A stretch of 64,000 nucleotides of DNA from Pseudoips prasinana (taxonomy: Eukaryota > Arthropoda > Insecta > Lepidoptera > Nolidae): contig OX621259.1 in assembly GCA_951640165.1 (NCBI GenBank), positions 5,146,001 through 5,210,000 on the forward strand, written 5' to 3'. Made by a program: the position numbers and the translations under genes. Shown in pieces: positions 49,272 through 63,500 of the stretch. Numbering within the stretch: position 1 is the first letter of the stretch; each line of letters begins with the position of its first letter. The notes below the pieces were generated by a model. It was given only the letters and a program-made list of their open reading frames with translations, made no database searches and had not been told where the DNA came from.

Positions 49272-50156
49272 CATCTTCTACACCCAACAGAGGTCACCCT
49301 GGTGGTTGCCATCCATCTAGACTGCAGTTGAGCAGTCTTGATGGTCACACTGGTGGTTGCCATCCATCTAGATGGAAGATATAATAATTTTGAACTAATG
49401 GTATGAATTCGCTCAAGAAGGAGGTCGTGACATAGGCGCCGCCGCGTGGACGACTGAGGTGCGGGCTCCGGTCAAATCCACCAGTGCCAACAGTTCATAG
49501 CATTAATTCCAAATTATTATATCTTTAAGCTATTTCAAATACCAGCTATTTGTACAGTCCATAAGGGGTTTTATTGCGATTCTTCTAAGCTAAGATTCGT
49601 CAGTTTGGTCCTTCGAGCTGGATCACCGGAGAGCCGTTTGCACCGGTAGATTTAATCGGAGTAGGCGAACGCCCGCCCCCCTCTTATTTGCGCGGCCGCG
49701 CCTCTTTCAGGACCGGTTTCGTGCTGATAGATAGCAGATGGATGGCAACCACCAGGTTAACTCTTTTATGGGGCAATGTATAAGATTCTATAACAAACTT
49801 CCCAATGATATTAGAGAATTGTCTACGAATAAGTTTAAAATAATTATTAAAGCCAAATTGTGTAGCAGGGCATATTACAAAATTTCTGATTATTTAAGTG
49901 ATAAAGGTGCTTGGGATTGAGTTGTTCTGAGTCAACACACATGATTGTAATTCATTTTAAGTATATTTTATTTTAAAAAAGGATTCCTACTGAGTTTTCT
50001 GGCAGTGTTTCTCAGTAGCTGCCACGTCATGCACTGCACGGTAGGGTGAAAAAATATGACGATTCCACACAAATGTAAAATTTTTACGGAATAAAGTACC
50101 TTTGACTTTGACTTTGACCTCTGTTGGGACGTTGGTTTGCAACCGTGTAGAAGATG
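49272..50156. mobile_element. TIR/foldback element with LINE inserted in its right end
   Basis: Left end catcttctacacccaacaga..tggtggttgccatccatct (49272-49318). The right end is its complement but split: agatggatggcaaccaccagg (49736-49756), LINE (49757-50113), gacctctgttggg and gtgtagaagatg (to 50156). Tandem copies of ggtggttgccatccatct occur at 49301 and 49352. The middle (49600-49710) is GC-rich. No ORF. Confidence 0.7.
49757..50117 (+). pseudogene. LINE 3' end (LSTNKFK family)
   Basis: Codes GQCIRFYNKLPNDIREL and [20 protein letters not shown]; same tail as 48019-48430 (actttgactttgac). Confidence 0.8.
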
Positions 50157-50456
50157 CTTTAGACAATTTGACAAGCTTATTGCATTCCATATATACATTA
50201 TAGAATGCTATTGCATGCATAGCTTGTCAAGTAGCGGCCCTATAATAAGTTTAATAATTATAGACATTTGAGGGTACAGAAACATCGGTAAATAGGAGAG
50301 AAAATGTGCATGCTTTTAAAAGGCAACTAATTGCGGACTGCCTCATTTCAATTACGGACCGTATAATAATTATGGACCCTGAAGGTAAATAAGGTAGATA
50401 AGGTAGAGAAAGACATGCATGTTTTATTTAAAGGTAACTAATTGCTGACTGCCATT

Positions 50457-50706
50457 CTGCCGTCCTTATCAAAAGTGCAATAACTCGGTTTATTTTACCA
50501 AACCGAGTAAATAGCTTAAACAACACATTTCAAAATTTCAAGTACGGTGTAATATTCTATACATTTTTATCTATAACCTGTAAAAATTTCAAGCCAATAC
50601 ATTAAATGGGGATGGAGATACAAACAAAACAAAAATAAAAACTTTAACAGTGTTTTTCTCGAAAGTATGTTAGACCTAGTTATTGCACTTTAAATAAGGA
50701 CGGCAG
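50457..50706. mobile_element. 250-bp MITE
   Basis: Ends ctgccgtccttat..aaagtgcaataact and its complement pair over about 32 bp. catt at 50453-50456 and 50707-50710 looks like a four-base duplication. Confidence 0.75.
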
Positions 50707-50744
50707 CATTGATGACGTTAAGAATTAAATATTTAAAAAAATAT

Positions 50745-50870
50745 ATTCCTAGTGAGTTTACTGGCAGTGTTTTTCGGTAGCTGCCACGCCATTTACTGCA
50801 CGGTAGAAAAAAAAAAGTGTTATTCCTCACAAATGTAAATTTTTAAGGGAATAAATTAATTTTGAATCCA
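50745..50870 (+). mobile_element. LINE 3' end (LSTNKFK family), divergent
   Basis: tactggcagtgtttttcggt, agctgccacgccatttactg, gggaataaattaattttgaa. Confidence 0.65.
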
Positions 50871-50892
50871 AAAAAAAAGGAAACATAACAAT

Positions 50893-51118
50893 AATAATAT
50901 CCTGGGACTAAACAGATCTTGTCCTATGGAAACCAGATAACTGATATACTACCAATACTACTTTTTTTGTAAATACATACTTATATAGATAATTACACCC
51001 AGACTCAGGACAAACAGACGTGTTCATGCAAACAAATATCTGTCCTGGGTGGGAATCGAACCCACGACCTCTGCAAAGCAAATATTTGCCAACCACGCCA
51101 ACAGGCCCGTCTGACAAT
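50893..51118 (-). mobile_element. tRNA-related SINE
   Basis: The reverse complement of 30080-30335: ctatggaaaccagataactg at the left, gggtgggaatcgaacccacg (box B) and gccaaccacgccaacaggcc at the head. Confidence 0.8.
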
Positions 51119-51597
51119 ACCGTCCACGTACCGCAATATATGACCGCACCTCTATGTGCTTAACTTTAATATTAACCCACGGATTGAGTAAAACTAGTTG
51201 GATATGAGTACATAAATTTTCCTTTGGTGGGAGATTATGTCACTTAATATTTAAATTTCATCAGAAATTAATGAATATGATTCACATAATTATATAATTT
51301 GCTCAAACAGAAGCATATAATTTATGTATTTAGTGTTAAAATAAAGATAAAAATAATATAAATGCAAATAGAAGTGTAAGTATCCTATAATCAGATTAGA
51401 TTTTGACGTGTTTCATAGACATAAAAGATATGTCTCGATTACTCTGTTAATTGTATAACGTTAGTTGTAATGATAACGAAGAGAACGCCATTTTTTATTG
51501 TTATTTTAAAATAATTATTATAATCTACATCAAATAACTCAAACCAACAGTTTATGTTAATATTTGAAATAACACGAAGAATAATAATAAATATATA

Positions 51598-54500
51598 ATG
51601 GAAGAAAAGCAAGACCTTTCAATTGAAGATCCAAAAGCTTTTAAAGGTAAGATAAAATTAAACCGAAACCCCTAAACCGGCGAGCATGTATGAAGAATAT
51701 TATGTCAGTAAACGAAGCGAAAGAGGTATGCAAGGATCGTGACAAATGGAAGTCCGTTGTCTCTACCTACCCCTCTGGGAAACAGGCGTGAGTCTATGTA
51801 TGTATGTAAAATTTTTTTTTTTTATTTATCATGAATAAATGTTGTTGTCGTGTGGTTGACTGCAAAGAATAGCAACATCCAATCTCATCACGTGGGGGGA
51901 GTAGAATCCTTCCTGAGGGAATATCCCAGAGAACCGGAATAGCCAACCCGTCTGCCAAGCGTAGCCATTATAGCATATTCCTCCAAATGATGAACTCAAC
52001 GTCATTGTGGCTGTCTTTTGGAGAGGCCTTAGTCCAGTTGTAGTATCAGCTGTTTTTATTATATCGGTAGTGGATTTCGTTGCATGCTTAGAATCGGATT
52101 GAAGTTTTAAATTCATTTTGATATTACAAATAATACATTATTTTCTTTTAGATGCTATTATATAATTAATTAAAGATATATCTATTTTATTTTCCATTAT
52201 ATTCTTAATTATTTATTTTTTCAAGCAAGATTTCTATATTTTAAATTTAAGTTTGCTCTTTATTTATCTATAGATAGATAGATAATACTCTTTATTGTAC
52301 ACCTCAAGAAACAATACAAACTGACAACATATACAAATTAATACAGTACAAATGGCGGCCTTATCACAAGGTGTGATCTCTTCCAGGCAACCTAGGTAGT
52401 GAAAGAATAGAGGAGTTACAGAGATGGGGAAGTTGCGGGTGTACACAACAAATTTCCTAAAAGATACTACTGTACCATACTTACAATTATACATATTAAC
52501 TAATTTATCATATGTCTGTTCATATTATGTACCTATGATAAATAAACGATCGGCATCGTTGAAAAATAACCAAACCCTTAGCCCGGAGTATTTTCAAGGC
52601 TAAGCTTTAAGTAGTGATCCTTGACAAGTTGTTGGAATCTACTAAGTGTTTCTGCACGCCTAATAGACAATGGCAGCGCATTCCACAAACGAGCACCTTG
52701 TACAATGTATCTATATTTAGAAATATATAAGTATGTTTATCAAATTTTGCCATATTGCAAGCTGTGTCTAGTTTGGAATCAGAAGTTATTTATCCCAAGA
52801 TATTATTTATTTGTGCTTTGAGCTGAACGCTATTATACCGCGAAAAATAACGCGGTATAATATTTATAGAATAATTTAAAGCGCCCTTTGTTGGAATTGT
52901 CCATACTGGCCATTTCATTCGTTGTTAGCCGTGAAGGTTTTCATAGGATGGCGTTAAAAGCGTCTTAAATGTGTTAAGAGATATCGAATGGATTGTACAA
53001 ATTCGAAGTGTCAGTACCACGGTGCGGTGGCGGAGCGGTTAACGCACATGGGGCCGGATACCCCGTGGTCGTGGGTTTGATTACCACCTGCAGTTAAATT
53101 TATACAAATCACCTTAAGATGTCTGAAAAATTGTTTAATAACACGGTAGGTACCTATACTGTGCGGCAACACATCAAAAATTTGTTTAATTTTTCAAACA
53201 TACAAAGCTCTTTATAATCTTTTATTGAAAATATTTCTATATTATACACCCTAATTATAAAAATGTACAAATTTTGTAAAAAAAAATATTCTACAGTTTC
53301 CAAATGGGGCTACAGACACCAACAAGGCTTCGTACTCTTCCTCACGCTGACTGTAGCGTACAGCATGAGATCGTGCATGGGAGTGTCGCTGGTAGCTATG
53401 ACCAGCGCCAATGAGGAATTGGATTATAGTAACGATACTACAGATGAAGGTCACGGCGTATTGAATGCTCTGATGTTGGCGCCACCCGTAAGTAAACCTA
53501 TTCTAAAGACATTTTTTTTATCTACTTTTGCGTCGTATAGTTGTAATAAACCAGTTATTTATCTTACTTATTACCTATACGACTAATTTGGTACATACCT
53601 ATTGATGTATTATTAGTTTCTATGTCATATCAATTATATTTCATTTCATTTATTTATTAATAACAATATGTAGTTCCAAGTCAGAACATCACAATTTACA
53701 ATTAATAATTTCAATAAATTTATAAAAAAAATATAATACTACATTGTTTACAAACAAATAATTTATGTTGTAATGTTATAATAACTAATCGGAAGTATAT
53801 TAAGGCGTCGGTAGATTCATAAACTTCGAGTCAAAATCATATAATTCTTTATCTACATCATGGTGACAACTGTATCTTTGATCTCACCTGGTAATGGTTA
53901 TAAACTTGGGCCGTTTGAGGTTAAAGAATTTTATTTCTCAATAAGAAATTACAAATTTCACTTACTTGAGAACATTTTTAACATATATAATTTGAGCTTG
54001 ACTTTGACAAACAAACTTTAAATTTACGGAATTTAAAATCACTGTTAAACGTAATTACAGTTTTCTCTGACTTGCAATGTTTATGGTTATTTGTACAGAC
54101 GCCAGCACATCAAGCTACCCCAATCTGTCAAATTTCCCCAATTATTATTGAAAGTGAACCTTATGCTTATGTGATAAAGTTGAAAATCTATAAAAGAAAT
54201 TTAACAGATTGGGGTAGCTGGATGTGCTGGCGTCTGTACATCGTAGCCTGTGCCTATGTCGAGTCTTATTATTATGTGCGGGATGCTTTTATATCAAATA
54301 GGTCCTGGTTATATATCATTAATCTGCCACGCTACACATACTTATCGTATATTAACTGGCCTGTTGGTCTCGTGTTTAGTGAATCTTGCTGCTAAGCCAG
54401 ACGTCGTGGGTTTGAACCCTATCCTGCAAAAATCTTTACGTGATGAGCACGATTATTTGTTCTGTGTCTTGATGTTATTTATCTTTAATATTTATATATT

Positions 54501-57500
54501 TAGAAATATGTAAATATCTCCGTCAGTTGCCTGGTAAAGTACAGGCTCTGCCTATTTCGGGATCAGATGGCACTGTGTCAGCTGTCCCAAGATATTTCTC
54601 TTTATTCAGCTGAGTTTTAACCAAGCTCTTTCTTAGGTGAATCATGTAATTCGTTTCTGATTGTACTCCTCTTCGAGATTATTATATTATATATTTTCTT
54701 TAAGATTATTAGATTATTATATTTGCACTCACACGTATGCGACCAATATAACAAATTTGTAAAATACTGGTTCAGATTTTACAAATTTGTTACATTGGTC
54801 GTGACCATACCCTTGAGTGCAAATCCAAACTAATAATATTATAAATGCGAAAGTAACTCTGTCTGTCTGTCTGTCTTTCTGTCTGTCTGTCTGTCTGTCT
54901 TTCTGTCTGTCTGTCTGTCTGTCTTTGCTTCACGCCTAAACTACTGAACCGATTTGTGTGAAATTTAGTACAGACGTGGTTTGGAACTTGAGAAAGGACA
55001 TAGGATAGTTTTTATTACAAAAAATAAAATAAAAATAAAATAGCGCCATCTGTTGGTCAAGAGTCGGCATCAATTCAGTACTGAAAATTCATCGAAAAAA
55101 TGTAAATAAATAGTAAAAAGGTATGAAAATATAATATAATCTAATACAACTTTTAGTACAAAGAAAATGCTCTAACGGAGTATAGATAATTCTATTAGTA
55201 CTATATGTCGAGTTGGTGATCGCGCAATGGTGTCGATCGTTACACGAGTTCGGTCCATGTTATTGTTTTAATTCATCGGAAAAAAGTAAATAAATAGTAA
55301 AAAGGTATGAAAAAAATAATATCAATATAATAAAACTTTTAGTACAAAGAAAATGCCCGAACGGAGTATAGATAAATAATCCGAGTTGTCACTATGCTCG
55401 ATAGATGGCGTTGGGATCGATATAGAGATCCCGCGAGATCGGGAACTATGTGGGTAAAACCAAAAATCTGCTGGAAGTCACTATTCCACGCGAACGAAGT
55501 CGCGGGCAAAAGCTAGTAAGTACATAAAAATCGAACTCCCCACGGAGGAATTATCACCGAAAATAAAGCAAATGTCCCATTGAAATCAATGTAAAAGTAT
55601 ATAGATTCACTAACTACACTCTGGTCAATATTTGCAAGCAGCAGAATGCTTGAAGGTCTAGTCATATTAGTTTAAATAAGCTTTTGTAAATAATCTGTAT
55701 AATCATTAATTACTAGCAGTGCCCGCGGAATTCGTTCTGCGTTATAAATATTTTTGTCCCTGCCCGTTTGTCACGCGTAATACTTCGGGTTAAAAGTTTG
55801 GGATTAATAAAAATGATGATGATGAATCACATCCATCATGACACAATAACGTAGCTTTCAATTTGTGAAATAATTTTGAAAATTGGTTCAGTAGATCCAG
55901 AGATTACCCCTCAGAACTTCACAAACTCACAAATGTTACCTATACCATGATAAAAATAATATCCTGGAACATTATTCTCTAAGTAAATATTAATGATCTT
56001 ATTTTCCAGTATCCAACGTTCAACTGGTCTAAGAAAACGCAAGACACGGTAATAGCTGCATTCTTCTGGGGCTACATGTTACTACAAATCCCCGCTGGAC
56101 AACTAGCACATAGATATGGATCTAGATACCTTTTAATGGGAGCTATGATTATCAATTGTGTAGTATCAATTCTGCTGCCAACAGCTTCCTATTATGTAAG
56201 TAATCAAGTATTCTCCTTAGTTGGTCTAGCGATAGCGTTTTCAACTACAGGGAAGAAATAAAAAACTGGGAGTTTAAATTTGGCAGCATTACTTTGTGTA
56301 AGAGCACTCAAAATATTCCGTGTGCAATATATATTGAGCACTTAATGAAACAGTAGTTCAGCATAACGTAATAATATAGTATAATACGTGATACACGGTG
56401 TAATATAAGTAGTAGTGTCTGGTTAGCAGTTTTCAATGTGCAAGCATCATATATAGCTAATGGTGCTTGGGACATACATAGTATCACGTATTCTTTCCTG
56501 ATCCTCTTTCTTTCTATAAGTTCACACTAAACTGTAGCCAGGAAGAGATTTGCTTAAGGATGATGATGATATTAAATAAATTAGCGACTAACACGTCCAC
56601 GGGTGCATATGGCCCCGCGACAGGTAGACGGTCCTACGTCCCGGGGACTAAAGTCCCCGCGCATTCAATAGTTGAAATCAATGCCATCCTGTGGCAAATT
56701 GCGGCATTAATTGGTATGAATCGAAACACCATGTTTAGCTTTTTCTTTCTTTATTAGTACATGATGATATTATTGTTTATACATGATGTGTTGTCCATTG
56801 TATATTTATTTGGTTCGTCATTCATTTCAGGGTAGTTGGATATGTACAGCTATTTGCAGAATGATGCAAGGTCTGAGTCAAGCGTGCATTGTTCCTGGGA
56901 TACACACGTCACTTGGCAAATGGGCACCTCTACATGAACGAGGAAGAATTTCTGCTTTTGTTTATGGAGGTAAAACTGAAAAACATACAGTAACCTAATG
57001 AGTGAATTTAGTAATTATTAGTAGTGTTTTTGGGGCTCGTACGAAAATAAGCTTCAAGAAGCTATTCCTTTCTTTGGTGTTGCAGGTGTCTGTGGGCAAC
57101 AGTGATCACTTACTATCAGGCGTTTGCTGGTGTGAATTGCTATTACCTATATAAAAAAGAAACCTTTACGTTTTAACTCAATCCATCTGTTTAAAAAATT
57201 ACTATTAGATAATAGAAAAAAATCGAGAAAATTTAAAATAAAATCTAACCGTATGTACTTCGTCTATACTATTATAAAGAGATGAAGTTTGTGAGGTTGC
57301 AGAGGGACATTTCTTGATTTACTGATTACTTGATTTAGTCCGTACAACTTTTACATATATGTGGAATCCAAATTTTTCTACCCTACCGTGCTGTGCATGA
57401 GGTGGCAGCTAGTGACAAACGTTGACAGAAACCTCAATAGGAATCGTTATTTATAATTTAATTAAATTTAGTTAAGATTATTTACATACTTTTTATGTGT

Positions 57501-60500
57501 GTTGACTTAGAACAACTCAATTTCAAGCACATTTGTCACTTCAATAATCAGAAATTTTGTAATATATTATATATACTACACAATTTGGCTTTAAGAATTC
57601 TTTGAAACTTATTCGTAGACAATTCTCTTATATCACTGGGAAGTTTGTTACAAAATCTTTTCCATACAGCTGACCCAGAGAAGAATTCCATAGGACATTA
57701 TACGATGAAAATAACTGAAATAAACCACTAGCACTTTCAAGATCAGAGAGCCGTATAATAGTTTTAACTGCATATTATGATGATGCAGAGCTTAATTTGC
57801 CGGACAGTTTTTCTATTTGTGGGTTTTGTATTTTTTATAGGTAGTGCAGGTAGATTTAATAGTCATGAATAATATTTATCTTCCGTATAACCTCAAAAGT
57901 TCATGAGATAACTTTCGTTTATAACAACTTGTCTATATTTAGTGAATACTACAATTAAAAGGTAACTTACTAGCATAGTTAAATAATACAATTGATTCCT
58001 TCACAAACAAGAAGTTGTATAATTCGAATTTTAACACACATATCGCAGTTAATTACTTTGCTTATAGGTACCCATAGAACACAAATAAACTTCTGTTCCC
58101 ATATATACGACTGCCGATTGGGCGATTATTTTCTAATAGAATTTCTATTTCGATTATTTCAGGTCGATTATTTTCTAATAGAATTTCTATTTCGATTATT
58201 TCAGGTCGATTATTTTCTAATAGAATTTCTATTTCGATTATTTCAGGTCAAGCTTTAGGAACAGTTTTCGGGTTACCAATGACTGGCTTCATCTCTTCAT
58301 CATCCTTGGGCTGGCCAGGTATATTTAGGTTTTACGGACTACTTTCTGGTTCCATTGCCGTTTTACTATGGTGGGTGGCTGCAGATGCTCCATCACAACA
58401 TCCCAAGATATCTGAAGCAGAAAAAAACTATATTGAAGATGATTTAGGAACAGTTGCTGATAAGGTAGACGATATTTATGTTATATCATTAATAGGGAAC
58501 TAATAGCTATCGCCACGCTTGGCAGACGGGTTGGCGGTCGCAGTATGATAGTCATAGTAAAGTGAAAGATGCTGCTGCCCGTTCTCTGATCTATATTCCA
58601 TCAGGTGGTCTTTTATCATCCTATCCCCGGGATGAGATGGGGTGGCGATATTCTATGCTGTCAGGCACACAGCAAACTTTTCGAAAGGGCCACTTCTATA
58701 AAATTACATTATTTTTACTCTTTGCAGAAAATTAGCGTACCGTGGTCAAAAATGCTTCGCCATAAAGGACTTTATGCAATTATAATTGCTCACATTGGCC
58801 AGACTTGGGGTCAAATAACTCTCTACTCTGAAGTGCCTGCTTATATGGATAAAATACTAAAAGTCAATATAAAAGCCGTGAGTACCTTTTTATTGTATCT
58901 TTTGAATCATTCATTATCATTATATTAACGTCCACGTGACTGCCTCTTTGGTCTAGCGATAACGCTTTCAACCACAGATAATGAGATCCTGGGTTCAAAT
59001 CCTGGGTCAGGCCAAAACGAGATTTTGGTTTTATCCGTTAAAAAAAAATTCTCAGTGTCAGCCCGAAGTTTGGAAGTTGGCGGTATTACACATCCGTGCC
59101 TCGGGGAGCACGTAAAGCCGTCGGTCCTGTACCTGACCTCTTTCCGGTCGTGTCGCTAGACATCCCATCGGATCATGAGAGTGATGGAATAGAAAGTGCT
59201 CCCGTGTTTGCGCACACACTTTTGCATTATACTATGTCCTGCGCAATTGGCTAGTCTCCATTGAGACTGGCCGCCGTGGCCGAAATTTGGTCGGGAGGAC
59301 ATTATTATTAAAATCCACTGCTGCACATATTTAGGTCCCCAAAGATATCCACATTTGCCAGTCTGGCGCTACTATCCAGCGATCCTCATAAAATCGTCAG
59401 TCCATAGGCGGCCTGCCCACCCTTCGTCTTGGGCAGGCTCTTTTCCAGCTTTTGTAAGTTTGAAGATATTAAATATAATATCTGGACTGGTCTGTTGGTA
59501 TGTATAGTGGTTAGTGAACCTGGCTGCTAAGCCAGAGGTAATGGGTTCGATCCCCACCCAGGGGGGGCTACCGCATCAGTCGTCGATCTAAATCATCGTT
59601 CAAATAAAATTAAATGAAGGTTAAAATGACTAAATCAATCGTTAAATCGGCTTCCATGAGTACATGTAACGTCATAAATGATCCAGAATCGATTTTCAAC
59701 ATTGAAGCCGATTTAACAATCAGCGTTCAAATAGGTGAAGGTTAATAATTACTAAATCATTTGTTAAATCAGCTTTAATGTTGAAAATCGATTCCGGACC
59801 ATTTATGACGTCACATGTGCTCATGGAAGCCGATTTAACGATTGATTCAGTCATTTTTAACCTTTATTTATTTAAACGTCGATCACTATCCCGATTTTCG
59901 GCGACTTAGCCGGTAGCCCTCCTGGACAATATTTTGTGTAATGAACACGATTATGTTATGTTTCTATGACAATTATATAGAGGTTTGTTTTCAGACCTGT
60001 TGTCTGGTTGCCACAGAACAGGCTCTGCCTAATTGGGGATCAGATGGTACTGTGTTAGTTGCCCCAACATATTCAATTATAATTAACTCAGTTAAGTTGC
60101 AATTTGAGGCACATATCTCGTAGAACCGACGGCCGTTGGGGCAGAAAAGTTCTCGAGTGACGACCACGTACCGAAAGACGCCGCGTGAGCAGGCCCTACA
60201 AGGTGGACCGACGATCTTGGAAGCGGGAAGCGACCGGCGCTCCGGCTGTCCAGCGTGGACGTCTTTCTGCTAATATGATGATGATGAGTCAATTTGTTTC
60301 CTAGAACGGGTTGCTGACTGCTCTCCCATTCCTCATGATGTGGTTCGCCAATTTTTTCTTCAGCTGGTTTTCTGATATGCTCATAGTTAAGAATATATTC
60401 AGCGTCACTACTACCAGGAAAATAACAAATTCTTTAGGTAAGGAAACAAAGTTATTGTGGACTACAGATAACATTTTCAACTTATTTATAATTATCGATT

Positions 60501-63500
60501 TGAATAAATTGAAATGGCAACATTTTGAAACTATTTCAAATGACATCATATATATGCAATAAGTAAAAATCGGCTAGTAAACAATGGAGAATGTACAGAC
60601 GCCAGCACATCAAGCTACCCCAATCTGTAAAATTTCCCCAATTGAAAGTCAACCTTATGCTTTTGAGATAATTTTGAAAATCTATTAAAGAAATTTGACA
60701 GATTAGGGTAGCTGGATGTGCTGCCATCTGTACATTTAATATAAATAGTGAATACAATTAAAGAAGCATAATCTTCTACCCATAAAACTACAAAATAAAC
60801 GAAACCAGTATGTGAAATAAAAACATATTTTGTGACTCTCCATACAAAAACCATCAACTGATTGTTGTTCTTGTATGGGAAGTTGATATTATTTTCTATT
60901 GTTAGTAGTTTTATTTTTAGCATATTATCAGTATTGGTGTTATTATAATGAAATAATGAAATTTATTCAGCACTTGGGTATTTACATACATTTGTACTTG
61001 TCAAGCTCACAATGTATTACATAAACACAGTTTAAAAACAGTAATTAAAGTAACAAAATATTTTAAATTAGTCCGTCCGTGCGGTCTGTTTCGTCACATG
61101 TATTTTTAATATTCTTTAATATATAATAAATAGCAAGTTACTGAGCTATCATTGTTACATGTAGCAATAGTATATCAAATTAAAGAATTGAAAACGACGA
61201 GCAGTTGGCTAGCGCAAAAGGCTCTCAACCAGTAGCTTAATTTAAACGACTAATACCTGAGGGCACCCTTATGGGCCACATCTCAGGCGGCCGCTGAAGT
61301 AAAAAGATGGAATTCGAAATGGGGGTCAGATCACTATAATATTTAATATTTTTATATTCATCTATTTTCAGGAAGCTTTCCAGCAGCCATAGGATTGGTA
61401 GCACTGGCATATGCACCTCAAAATGTGCTGGCCGTAGAAATTATACTAATAATAGTTTGTGTTTTCAAAGTAGCAACACATTCAGGATGCTATGTAAGAT
61501 TTTTTCCTTTCTATTGTTTTACTAGTTGTGCCTTCGTCTGCACACTTTGTGGTGACACCGTAATTTTTTTATTTTTTTTTAATAATAATATCTAGGGACA
61601 ATGCCACACAGATCATCCGAGCCCCAAACTAAGCAAAGCTTGTACTATGGGTACCAGGCGACGATATACATACTTATATAGATAGATAAATACTTAAATT
61701 ACATAGAATACATCCATGACTCAGAAACAAATATTCGTGCTCATCACACAAATATTTGCACTTACCGGGATTCGAACCCAGGACCACCAGCTTCGTAGGT
61801 AGGAGCACTACCAACTAGGCTACGGAGTCCGTCATATGTCACATAATATTTTTTTTTCTTTAATAAGACAACGCCCGCATTAGGGAAATAATCCCTGTGT
61901 CGCGGGTACTTTATTAACATATAAAATAGACGGACACAAATTAGATCCAGACTCGGAACAACTATTTATGGGTCACACAAATAGTTGTCCGGCGCGGGAC
62001 TCGAACCCGCGACACAAAGCGGCGAGGCGACTGTCTTAGCTCTCTTAATCTTATCTAAATGACGGGATTTAGTTTTCGACAGCCACGTGAACGACGTCGA
62101 GGGCACAACTAGCGTTACACAAGAATATCTCAATTTTTTTTTCTGTTGTCGCAAATTTATAAAACATTCTCATTAATTATATATTTATATCCATATAAGT
62201 AAGGTAGTGTTCCTGCCTACGAAGCTGGTGGTCCTGTATTTGAATCCCGGTAAGTGAAAATATTTGTGTGATGAGCACGAATATTTGTTTATGAGTCATG
62301 GATGTTTTATATGTATTTAAGTATTTTTCTATCTATATAAATATGTATATCGTCGCTTGGTACCCATAGTACAAACTTTGCTTAGTTTGGGGCTAGGATG
62401 ATCTGTGTGACATTGTCCCCAGATATTATTATTATTATTACCTGTGTATATTTCGACTAGCTGTGCCCCACGGATTTACCCGCGTTAAACTTTATCAATT
62501 AAAGCCTATGTGTTAATCCAGAGTGTCAGCTAACTCTGATCCAAATTAAATTAAAATCTCTCCAGCCGCTACTACAACATACTCACAAACTTTCGCCTTT
62601 ATAATATTAGTGTGATTTCTTTCATAGATAAACCACATTGATATAGCACCAAATTTTGCTGGAACTATGATGAGTATCAGTAACTTTTCATCAAACATTG
62701 GCTCATCTATTGCACCCATTATCTTTGGATTTATTCTTACTGACGCTGTAAGTATTTTTTTTTTAAATTTCTGCTATTAGTATTTTGTTTTGATTATTTA
62801 CAAAAAAAAACTTTTGTTAGTATAAGTACACTGTCAGCAATCAGTTTTCCGTCCCCAGTCTTTTGGTCCACCTAATAACGCACTGGAAGAGATATTTTTT
62901 TGTGATACGAAACAGATTATACCTATATTTCGATCAATTTTTTTTTTAATAAAATTTACTATATAATACATTATAATATGGTTAGCACAATATTATGTTC
63001 AAGTACTAGACAAAAGATGTGCGATTAATGCTTGTGCGACAAAAATGTGTGATTCACTATAGTTCGAACACACACGACACACTAAAGCTCGAAATCACGC
63101 TGGTGTGAACAAGTTTGACAATACAAATCACCAACCAACCAAGATATCTGGCGCCCGGCAGAACCGCCCGCAGAACCCTTGCTCGCCTTCGAGAGTTTTT
63201 GTTCACTATTATAACCTATCTAACAACTACAGTGTGCCACACAAACATGCTTTCGAACTATGGTGAGTCGCAGAATATTTTGGTCGCACAAATATTAATC
63301 GAACATCCATTTACCGAACTCACCAATTACACTTCAATAAACCATTTCAGGAAAATTTCCAATTAACAGTATTGTGAGTAAATATTGGTTTATTTTTCAT
63401 ATGCACTCCGTAGATGACCTATTTTAGTCGATCACTAAAGTGATACTGCCGTGGTATTGACTTAAGAGTCCGTTCATTTATTTTTTTCCTGAAACATACT

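Noticed and set aside
53020..53100. Possible tRNA gene
   Set aside because: Only box A- and B-like pieces; no stem pairing that I could confirm.
53263..53296. ATG at 53263 as the gene 3 start
   Set aside because: A good acceptor (ttctacag) follows at 53296, and joining exon 51598-51646 gives the same phase and layout as gene 2.
57992..58258. An open frame with three copies of a 14-residue repeat (YFLIEFLFRLFQ), possibly a repeat protein
   Set aside because: It is the intronic triplicated acceptor read in a different frame; the exon frame and splice signals explain it.
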